Source: a virus
Virus record (IMG/VR): IMGVR_UViG_3300045968_000057
Coordinates: 1 to 44,264 of that record
Direction: 5' to 3' (one strand)
Length of the DNA stretch: 44,264 bases
The notes beneath the pieces were generated by a model. That model had not been told where the DNA came from, did no database searches, and saw only the letters and a program-made list of their open reading frames with translations. Both the position numbers and the translations under genes were made by a program. Positions 39,185 through 44,264 of the stretch are shown here, piece after piece. Numbering within the stretch: position 1 is the first letter of the stretch; every line of letters begins with the position of its first letter.

Positions 39185-39372
39185 TGGGGTGGGCGGTCTG
39201 TGATTGCAGGGCGGATTGGGGAGACTTTCTCCACATACGCCATTTACTGATTAATGAGTGGCTTAATGAGGGAAAGTCGCCGGAGTACATCGCTGAGGTC
39301 TTGTCTATGGACCCCGTGCAGGTTCAACTGATCGGAAGGACCCCGGTGGGTGATACATGCTGGCAGGCATGA
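39184..39372 (+). CDS. Small hypothetical protein (62 aa)
   Basis: It overlaps the NeuB stop by one base and the NeuA start by 16. The product has two Cys near the start and 'NEWLNEGKSPEYIAEVLSMD', a short helix-turn-helix-like segment. A partner of the sugar enzymes or a regulator is possible; no family is recognised. Confidence 0.55.
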   Translation: MGWAVCDCRADWGDFLHIRHLLINEWLNEGKSPEYIAEVLSMDPVQVQLIGRTPVGDTCWQA

Positions 39373-40067
39373 GGGTCCTCGTCGTCGTCCCGGCCCGAGG
39401 CGGGAGCAAGGGCATCCCGCTGAAGAATATCTACCCAGTCTGTGGGCGCCCGCTCATCGCCTATACCGCCGATGTGGTGAAAGCCCTCCCGTGGGTCGAT
39501 ATGGCGATCTGCTCGACGGATCACCCGGAGATCATGAAGATAGCCCACCAGGAGGGCCTGCGCGTCCCATTTCGCCGCCCAGACGACCTCGGGGGCGATT
39601 TCATCAGCGACCTCCAGGTCTTGACCCACGTGCTGCACTCGGTGGACGAGGGGGCCTATGACGTGGTGGTCATGCTGCAGCCCACGTGCCCCCTACGGAA
39701 GCCCAGGCATGTGACGTGGGCGGTCCATCGGCTCATCGCGGGCGGATATGACTCGGTGTGGACGGTATCGCGCACGCCAATGAAATATCATCCGCTCAAG
39801 CAGTTATGGGTCACGACTACTGGGCAGTTGGGGTATTGGGACCGTATCGAGGGGCCGCGCATCATCGCCCGACAGCAACTTGATGAATACGGAGTCCACT
39901 ACCGCAACGGGGCCGCCTACGCCTTCACGCGGGAGTGCCTGCTGGATCAGAAGACCATCATGGGCAAGAATGCCGGGGCGGTGCTCATCCAGGACGACCC
40001 GCTCGTCAACATCGACACGCTCGAGGACATCGCCGAGGTGGAGAGGATCATGAGGGGAAAGCCATGA
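39357..40067 (+). CDS. neuA: CMP-nonulosonic acid (CMP-NeuAc-type) cytidylyltransferase
   Basis: The 236-residue protein has the nucleotide-binding loop 'VVVPARGGSKGIPLKNI' (residues 8-24), then 'GRPLIAYTADVVKAL', 'ICSTDHPEIMKIA', 'VVVMLQPTCPLRKPRHV' and 'VWTVSRTPMKYHPLK', the motif order of NeuA/KpsU/PseF-type enzymes that activate sialic or related acids with CTP. The second Met (residue 5) could be the start. 'NIDTLEDIAEVE' near the end is also typical. It follows the NeuB-like gene with a small gene between, so the product of one is likely the substrate of the other. Confidence 0.85.
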   Translation: MLAGMRVLVVVPARGGSKGIPLKNIYPVCGRPLIAYTADVVKALPWVDMAICSTDHPEIMKIAHQEGLRVPFRRPDDLGGDFISDLQVLTHVLHSVDEGAYDVVVMLQPTCPLRKPRHVTWAVHRLIAGGYDSVWTVSRTPMKYHPLKQLWVTTTGQLGYWDRIEGPRIIARQQLDEYGVHYRNGAAYAFTRECLLDQKTIMGKNAGAVLIQDDPLVNIDTLEDIAEVERIMRGKP

Positions 40068-40192
40068 TGACGCTGTTCTGGGTCGGGCTCTCAATGGCAG
40101 CCGGGTTCCTCTTGGGGTTCTTCATCGGCATCATGCTCGTGTTCGGGGCGGATGAGCGGCCGGGGTGCAATCGGCTGAAGGCGGACCCATGA
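40064..40192 (+). CDS. Small membrane protein (42 aa)
   Basis: ATGA overlaps both neighbours. The product has one hydrophobic helix ('GLSMAAGFLLGFFIGIMLVF') followed by a short polar cytoplasmic or periplasmic tail. No family is recognised. It could anchor or assist the sugar enzymes encoded upstream, but that is speculation. Confidence 0.5.
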   Translation: MMTLFWVGLSMAAGFLLGFFIGIMLVFGADERPGCNRLKADP

Positions 40193-40371
40193 CCCTCGAT
40201 GACGCTGCGAGTCACCGGCAGCATGCGGCGGATCTGGGGGATAGTCTTGATGATGTTCCGCTACATCCTTGGATTCAGCGTGGCACCTTTTACGCGATTG
40301 GCATGCTTATCAACGAGGTCAACTATCTGCGGGCTGAGTTGAAGCGACTAGAGGCCCAAATACGGCCATGA
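40189..40371 (+). CDS. Small hypothetical helical protein (60 aa)
   Basis: ATGA overlaps define the 60-residue frame. The C-terminal half is an amphipathic helix ('LINEVNYLRAELKRLEAQIR'), perhaps a short coiled coil for dimerisation. No family is recognised. Confidence 0.5.
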   Translation: MTLDDAASHRQHAADLGDSLDDVPLHPWIQRGTFYAIGMLINEVNYLRAELKRLEAQIRP

Positions 40372-40562
40372 TCGAGTGCCCGCACTGCCGACGCCCCGCC
40401 CATGACAAGTCCACCTTCCCCACCATCCGGGGCGTCCGCTGTGAGCGATGTGCGGTCTTGGAGTTCACAAAGTACCTTGTCGATCAGCTTGGGGGTCATT
40501 ATGGGCGGACCACGCAAGTACGGCACGACCGGCCTTTTCCCGTCCCATCGCCGAACCCGTAA
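40368..40562 (+). CDS. Zinc-finger mini-protein (64 aa)
   Basis: The product begins 'MIECPHCRRPAHDK' and continues to 'RCERCAVLEFTK', two Cys-x2-Cys knuckles 20 residues apart, a typical small zinc ribbon. The C-terminal 20 residues overlap the next gene in another frame, a longer overlap than elsewhere in the operon, so either this end or the next start may be misplaced. Confidence 0.55.
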   Translation: MIECPHCRRPAHDKSTFPTIRGVRCERCAVLEFTKYLVDQLGGHYGRTTQVRHDRPFPVPSPNP

Positions 40563-40860
40563 GCCCAAGGATCGCACTGCGACTACGCTGAAGGAGGCCC
40601 GAGCCGAGATTGGCATGATCGGCCCCGTGAATCACCATGATGGGGGCTCGTGCTGCTCCGCCTGTCGCCGATATCTTGACGAGCGGTATCGCCAAAGTTG
40701 CCAAGATCCTACGCGGCAGCATATTCTTGCGGGGTGCTGCGAATGGTGCGGGCGACTGCCGCTGGACATGGAGCTCATCCAGTATGGGACCATTGCCACG
40801 GCTCGAGCGCACCCAGAGATCTTGCAGGACTTCGCGCCAGCGATGGAAGATGTCTCGTAA
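40501..40860 (+). CDS. Cys-rich zinc-binding protein
   Basis: The 119-residue product has a basic N-terminus ('HRRTRKPKDRTATTLKEARA') and a zinc-like core 'GGSCCSACRRYLDERYRQSC' followed by 'ILAGCCEWCGRLPLD', several Cys-x2-Cys pairs in a treble-clef or HNH-like spacing, without the catalytic His pair. A start at the Met at 40617 is also possible and would avoid the overlap with the preceding gene. DNA or RNA contact is likely. Confidence 0.5.
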   Translation: MGGPRKYGTTGLFPSHRRTRKPKDRTATTLKEARAEIGMIGPVNHHDGGSCCSACRRYLDERYRQSCQDPTRQHILAGCCEWCGRLPLDMELIQYGTIATARAHPEILQDFAPAMEDVS

Positions 40861-41248
40861 GGGCTGGAAGGCAATCGAGAGGTCCGCTGCAGGCATTATG
40901 GGCGGAACACGTTTCCCGGCTAACACTGGCGGCAGACTAGACTTTGGTCTCAAGGAGGACGGAACATGGACCGACGTCGTAGGCCAGGTCAAGAACGTGT
41001 CACGAATCTCGCTGGCGCAGATCGAACGGCTAGCGATCGAGTGCGAGCGGATAGCCGATTCAAGAGGCCGACTTGGAGTGGTGATCATCAAGCGCAGCGC
41101 GGGAAAAGGAACGCAGACGCCGCATTTGGTCGTGTTGACGGAGACTTCCTGGAGGTCGTTCCTGGCCTCCCGACCGACGAGCAGCTCAACGCCGCCGTCA
41201 AGGCCGCCGGGTTTACCCGGTGCTTCCTCAAGGAGTACAAGTGAGTAA
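40850..41248 (+). CDS. PDDEXK-type / Holliday-junction-resolvase-like nuclease
   Basis: From the ATG at 40850 the 132-residue product begins 'SRKGWKAIERSAAGIMGGTR', resembling the 'GK.fErevA..lGG.R.' start of phage resolvase-like nucleases. It continues 'GRLDFGLKEDGTWTDVVGQV' and Lys-Asn, giving an Asp...Gln-x-Lys catalytic pattern, then 'LGVVIIKRSAGKG' and 'HLVVLTETSWRSFLA'. This is the layout of small PDDEXK enzymes; Gln in place of the common Glu is tolerated in some. Probably trims branched DNA before packaging. Confidence 0.6.
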   Translation: MSRKGWKAIERSAAGIMGGTRFPANTGGRLDFGLKEDGTWTDVVGQVKNVSRISLAQIERLAIECERIADSRGRLGVVIIKRSAGKGTQTPHLVVLTETSWRSFLASRPTSSSTPPSRPPGLPGASSRSTSE

Positions 41249-41591
41249 CATCTATATCGCTGGTCCGATGCGCGGCATACCATTCTTCAACTTCCCGGCC
41301 TTCCATGACGCTGCCAAGAAGTTACGCGCCAACGGGCACACGGTCTTTAATCCGGCCGAACGCGATGAGGCAAAGCACGGCACAGATATAGCCTCTAGTC
41401 CAGTTGGCGACTTAGCCGACGCAAACGCTAAGGGCTTTTCGCTCCGCGATGCTCTCGGAGCGGATACGGCCTGGATTTGCGCTCACGCCGATGCCATTGC
41501 GTTGCTGCCAGGCTGGGAGCACAGCAAGGGCGCGACGGCAGAGCGGGCCTTGGGCATCGCGCTAGGACTAGAAATCATATGCCTAGCCTAG
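41241..41591 (+). CDS. DUF4406 / nucleoside 2-deoxyribosyltransferase-like protein
   Basis: GTG at 41241 lies behind an AAGGAG ribosome binding site. The 116-residue product has 'IYIAGPMRGIPFFNFPAF', 'HTVFNPAERDE' and 'ICAHADAIALLPGWEHSKGA', then 'AERALGIALGLEI', the standard motifs of DUF4406, a branch of the nucleoside deoxyribosyltransferase fold. These act on nucleotides or nucleosides; the exact reaction is unknown for most phage members. An adjacent Nmad1 gene strengthens a nucleotide-metabolism context. Confidence 0.8.
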   Translation: MSNIYIAGPMRGIPFFNFPAFHDAAKKLRANGHTVFNPAERDEAKHGTDIASSPVGDLADANAKGFSLRDALGADTAWICAHADAIALLPGWEHSKGATAERALGIALGLEIICLA

Positions 41592-41914
41592 AAAGCGTCT
41601 TAGATTTCCGTCGCAAAATGTTCGAGGATTCGCTAGCGATTATCCAACGCAAAGGACATGATTATAACCGTCAACAGCAACAGGGGGGCAATACCCTATT
41701 CAACCTAACAGTGGCAGAATTGTTAGGAATAGTACCGACCGCTGAGCGCGGGATTTTGGTGCGCCTATCCGATAAATTCATGCGGCTCATTTCATTAATG
41801 GAGCCCGGCGTTGACCCCGCAGTCGCCGGCGAGTCTGTACGTGATACGGTGAAGGACATTCACAATTATGTCGATTATGCGCTTCAGTTGTGGGAAGAAC
41901 GAGAATGCTCCTAG
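41579..41914 (+). CDS. Nmad1/DUF1599-like protein
   Basis: The 111-residue product has 'IIQRKGHDYNRQQQQGGNTL', 'GILVRLSDKFMRLISLME' and 'ESVRDTVKDIHNYVDYALQL', the motif set of DUF1599, named nucleotide modification associated domain 1. These helical proteins resemble nucleotide pyrophosphohydrolases and occur near base-modification genes in phages. The gene is somewhat richer in A and T than its neighbours (many ATT, TTA and GAT codons), hinting at recent acquisition. Overlaps the preceding gene by 13 bases. Confidence 0.7.
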   Translation: MPSLESVLDFRRKMFEDSLAIIQRKGHDYNRQQQQGGNTLFNLTVAELLGIVPTAERGILVRLSDKFMRLISLMEPGVDPAVAGESVRDTVKDIHNYVDYALQLWEERECS

Positions 41915-43492
41915 ATGTTCCGCAAGGCGTACCACATACCCATACGCCCAGGGCAGCAATTCAAGCTCGTTCCTATAGGTGATATCCACTTTGACTGCGT
42001 GCATGTGGATCACAAGATCCTATGTCGCGATCTTCGATGGCGACGAGCCGGCGACCTCAAGACTGGCGATGAACTTATTGGGTTCGATGAGAAGCCATCT
42101 CCGGGCAAGAACGGCGCGAGGCATCTTCGCCCATCGGCCGTTGTATCGCACAAAATCGACACGCGGCCATGTCTCGCCGTGGAGCTTGAAACCGGCGAAA
42201 AGATCGTCACGACGCATAATCACCCGTGGCTCACGAGATATAAGGGTCTCCAGTGGCGGACCTCATCTCAGTTGCTGCCCGGTCAATGCGTGGTTCGCTC
42301 GTTTACGCCGTGGCGTGACGATCAATCATGGGAAGCGGGGTGGTTGGCTGGATTCTTTGATGGCGAGGGGTGTCTCGTTCTTGAGCGCAGCAAGCGGATT
42401 CTTACAATGCAGGCCGGACAGAATGAAGGCCCCACATATGAATTCGCGGCTCGGCTTCTAGAAGAGAAGGGCTTTAGGCATGGCCGGTACAAGCAGGCCG
42501 ACAAGTCGCGAGTATGGATACTCCGGGTGCTTGGCGGCACCGGAGAGATCTTCCGATTTCTCGGCCAGATCCGACCCGGCCGACTCATGGCTAAACTGCC
42601 GCTTGAAGAAGTACGCACTCGACGTGGCTCAACTTATGTCCGCGTTGTATCGGTCCATGACGTCGGCGATGAACCAGTCGCGGTTATGGGCACCACGACA
42701 CGGACATACTTCGCCGAAGGCTACGCGATGCATAACACTGATGAATGCGATCGCAACCGACTTCGGGACCTCATGGAGTGGATTGTTGACGAGGAGAAGC
42801 GCGGCTCGGTGGTGCGCCTCTGTGGCCTGGGGGATTACCTCGACTTTATGTCTCCGAGCAATCGGATGCGCTATTCGGCCGCCGAGCTCTACGAGACCAC
42901 GCGGCAGACGATTGAGCAGCGCGTATGGGACAATATCAAGGAGTTTGTGGAGTATGTTCCGCAATTGCGCCGCCGCACGCTTTTTATGCTCACGGGTCAT
43001 CACGTCTATAGGTTTGGCGTTCAGAAGGTGAGTGGCGCGTGGATAGGGAAGACGACGGATCAATGGGTGGCACAACAGTTAAGGGCAGATTTTGCGGGAG
43101 ATGGAGTAGCTCTCGTGCGTTTACAATTACCGCACTCTCAATACTTAGACGTGCTGGCGTATCACGGCTCTGGAGGCGCGCAAACGCCTGGTGGTCGTGT
43201 ACAGAAGCGTATGAAGTTTGCCGAGATTGCCCCAACGGCCCATATCGTCATAAGCGGCCACGACAACGCCAAACTCGCATATCCAAGGAGCGGACTTGAT
43301 TACTCTCAGGGTTCAATTAAACGATACGTTGTTGGCTCTGGATCTTTCCAGAGAGCGTACCTATCCGGGGTTGAGGCTGGATACGCAGAACGCGGAGGAA
43401 TGGTTCCGGCAGATCTTGGCGTTGTGGTCATCAACGTGTCAGTCGTTGAAAGACGCGGCCGATTCCGCGTAGACTTTCACTGCTCGGTATGA
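41915..43492 (+). CDS. Metallophosphoesterase interrupted by an intein
   Basis: The 525-residue precursor consists of an N-extein (residues 1-27), a 247-residue intein (28-274) and a C-extein (275-525). The joined host protein would read 'PIGDIHFD' followed by 'TDECDRNRLRDLM', then 'CGLGDYLDF', 'MLTGHHVYRF', 'LAYHGSGGA' and 'VISGHDNAKL', the Asp-x-His, Gly-Asp-x2-Asp, Gly-x-His and Gly-His motifs of calcineurin-like phosphoesterases. GHH replaces the usual GNH. Such phage proteins may cleave phosphodiesters or nucleotides. The host protein can only work after the intein removes itself, since the first metal motif is split. Confidence 0.8.
   Translation: MFRKAYHIPIRPGQQFKLVPIGDIHFDCVHVDHKILCRDLRWRRAGDLKTGDELIGFDEKPSPGKNGARHLRPSAVVSHKIDTRPCLAVELETGEKIVTTHNHPWLTRYKGLQWRTSSQLLPGQCVVRSFTPWRDDQSWEAGWLAGFFDGEGCLVLERSKRILTMQAGQNEGPTYEFAARLLEEKGFRHGRYKQADKSRVWILRVLGGTGEIFRFLGQIRPGRLMAKLPLEEVRTRRGSTYVRVVSVHDVGDEPVAVMGTTTRTYFAEGYAMHNTDECDRNRLRDLMEWIVDEEKRGSVVRLCGLGDYLDFMSPSNRMRYSAAELYETTRQTIEQRVWDNIKEFVEYVPQLRRRTLFMLTGHHVYRFGVQKVSGAWIGKTTDQWVAQQLRADFAGDGVALVRLQLPHSQYLDVLAYHGSGGAQTPGGRVQKRMKFAEIAPTAHIVISGHDNAKLAYPRSGLDYSQGSIKRYVVGSGSFQRAYLSGVEAGYAERGGMVPADLGVVVINVSVVERRGRFRVDFHCSV
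41996..42736 (+). mobile_element. Intein with LAGLIDADG-like segment (247 aa)
   Basis: The element begins with Cys ('CVHVDHKILCRDLRWRRAGD' then 'LKTGDELIG'), the intein block A, has 'IVTTHNHPWL' (block B Thr-x2-His), and ends 'VAVMGTTTRTYFAEGYAMHN' followed by Thr, i.e. the block F/G His-Asn end with a Thr +1 residue. A partly conserved homing endonuclease motif 'AGWLAGFFDGEGCLVLE' (LAGLIDADG-type) lies near intein residue 115. A second such motif is not evident. Insertion is directly after the Asp-x-His-x-Asp metal motif of the phosphoesterase, a typical conserved target. Confidence 0.85.
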
Positions 43493-43821
43493 GAGCCCTC
43501 TACAAGAACGTCCACAAGCTCATGCTCTACTGGTTCGCCCGCCTGATCCTCGAGACGGACTGGAATGGCGCAATGGCGTACAAGTCGGGGATGCGTGCCG
43601 AGGAGTTCCGCCACGTCAACCGATACAATTACAATCGCAGATACTGGAAGCTGCGCGAGTCGGGCTTGAGCTCGTATGAGGCTCGGGCGAAGATGGATGG
43701 GACGACGCCGGCCGTGATCAAGATGCGCTCCAATCGCTCCAATCGGCGCCAGGCTGAACGCTTGGGCGGGTATCCGAAGGTCGGGACGAGCGCGTACAAT
43801 AGATGGTTGGTGGCACGATGA
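43489..43821 (+). CDS. Hypothetical basic protein (110 aa)
   Basis: ATGA overlaps both neighbours. The product is rich in Arg, Tyr and Asn, with 'HVNRYNYNRRYWKLRESGLS' and 'VIKMRSNRSNRRQAERLGGY', and looks like a small DNA- or RNA-binding protein. No family is recognised. Confidence 0.55.
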   Translation: MRALYKNVHKLMLYWFARLILETDWNGAMAYKSGMRAEEFRHVNRYNYNRRYWKLRESGLSSYEARAKMDGTTPAVIKMRSNRSNRRQAERLGGYPKVGTSAYNRWLVAR

Positions 43822-43916
43822 GGTGGCTTAATCGCTTCGTCACGGTGTTTATAATCCTGTGTCCGCTATGCTGGCTCCCGTGTCTGGTGATGTGGCAGAC
43901 GGGCGACTGGTCGTGA
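43818..43916 (+). CDS. Small membrane protein (32 aa)
   Basis: ATGA and GTGA overlaps define a 32-residue peptide with one hydrophobic helix ('FVTVFIILCPLCWLPCLVMW') containing three Cys. It resembles the other single-span peptides of this genome. No family is recognised. Confidence 0.45.
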   Translation: MRWLNRFVTVFIILCPLCWLPCLVMWQTGDWS

Positions 43917-44143
43917 GGGAGAATAGCAGCGCTCGGCGCGCTGGTTTTGGCGTATGCGGTCATGGTCCACTTTGTACACGGGAGCGATGCCGCGCCTATC
44001 CGAAGTCGAAACAGATCAAGTTGTCGCGGCGCGACGCCGAGATATTTGTGAAGGCGCTAATCGAGAGCGAGCGCCAGGGGCGACCTCATAGTCTGTCGCG
44101 CGACTGTTGGTGTAGGCCGAAGGTAATTAAGCCATCTCTTTGA
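43913..44143 (+). CDS. Last gene of the rightward operon, Cys-containing hypothetical protein
   Basis: A GTG at 43913 overlaps the upstream TGA. The 76-residue product has 'GVCGHGPLCTRERCRAYP' at the start and 'SRDCWCRPK' near the end, a possible split zinc site around a central helix ('RRDAEIFVKALIESERQG'). Twenty-two bases after its stop the right inverted repeat begins. Confidence 0.5.
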   Translation: MRENSSARRAGFGVCGHGPLCTRERCRAYPKSKQIKLSRRDAEIFVKALIESERQGRPHSLSRDCWCRPKVIKPSL

Positions 44144-44165
44144 AAACCTACTGAGGCCAACTGAA

Positions 44166-44264
44166 ATGACCCAGCTAGGCTAACCAGAGCCCCGGGCGCA
44201 GGTAGAAGCGAACGCCTGGCCCGGGGTTGGTCAGTTAAATGAGCGCGATACCCTCCCAGGGTAT
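44166..44264. repeat. Inverted repeat, right copy (99 bp)
   Basis: This is the exact reverse complement of 353-451 and ends at the last base of the window, one base short of completing the 19-base palindrome. A perfect repeat of this length that stops exactly at the contig end often means the assembler ran out of unique sequence, so the true repeat may continue as the complement of 352-1. Confidence 0.95.
44180..44234 (+). terminator. Strong stem-loop ending the rightward operon
   Basis: This is the same stem-loop as at 383-437, in the same orientation relative to transcription: CCCCGGGC arms, CAGG/CCTG extension and a 12-base loop, starting 37 bases after the last stop codon of the rightward operon. 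No T-tract is present. Probable transcript end or 3'-protecting structure. Confidence 0.5.

Overview
The window reads as a nearly complete genome of a tailed double-stranded DNA phage with a podovirus-like virion gene set, GC-rich throughout. A terminase large subunit, portal, HK97-like major capsid protein, head-tail adaptor, tail-stabilisation-like protein, Ala/Gln-rich internal virion proteins, a lysis cassette and a beta-helix tailspike-like protein are present. No tail tube, sheath or tape-measure gene is seen. No rRNA or tRNA gene, integrase, DNA polymerase, primase or helicase was recognised. The host cannot be named from the sequence; the lysis set, O-antigen-type polymerase and Sec signal peptides point to a Gram-negative (diderm) bacterium.

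Layout: a short divergent control region (about 36829-36913) carries a strong sigma70-type promoter facing right and a small HTH regulator facing left. Left of it, almost everything down to position 478 lies on the minus strand in tightly overlapping genes. In transcription order these are small early-type genes and a 2OG-oxygenase-like protein (33.4-36.8 kb); terL (31.6-33.4 kb); small genes and portal (28.7-31.5 kb); scaffold-like genes (25.5-26.9 kb); a secreted protein and a Wzy/WaaL-like membrane protein (23.6-25.5 kb); the capsid gene and virion, adaptor and fibre genes (14.4-23.6 kb); lysis genes (13.2-14.5 kb); internal virion proteins (8.1-13.2 kb); mini-genes (6.7-8.1 kb); then a run of secreted fibre-like proteins, a beta-helix protein and a GNAT acetyltransferase (0.6-6.7 kb). 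A plus-strand island (27.0-28.7 kb: HNH nuclease, HTH protein, two small proteins, a predicted three-way-junction RNA, a methyltransferase) interrupts the late operon just after the portal gene and has its own promoter.

Right of the control region a plus-strand operon (36.9-44.1 kb) encodes an Ala/Asp/Tyr-repeat protein, a NeuB-like sialic-acid-type synthase fused to a cupin, a NeuA-like CMP-sugar synthetase, a resolvase-like nuclease, a DUF4406 protein, an Nmad1/DUF1599 protein and a metallophosphoesterase interrupted by an intein. Both operons run into the same perfect 99-bp sequence, present as an inverted repeat at 353-451 and 44166-44264, which contains a strong stem-loop.

Two themes stand out. 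First, nine late-operon proteins begin with Sec-type signal peptides or membrane anchors, which is abnormal for tailed-phage structural proteins made in the cytoplasm. Second, the phage carries a surface-glycan kit: nonulosonic acid synthase, CMP-sugar synthetase, GNAT acetyltransferase, O-antigen polymerase/ligase-like protein and a secreted beta-helix protein. This suggests it rebuilds the host envelope during infection, an inference not demonstrated by the sequence.
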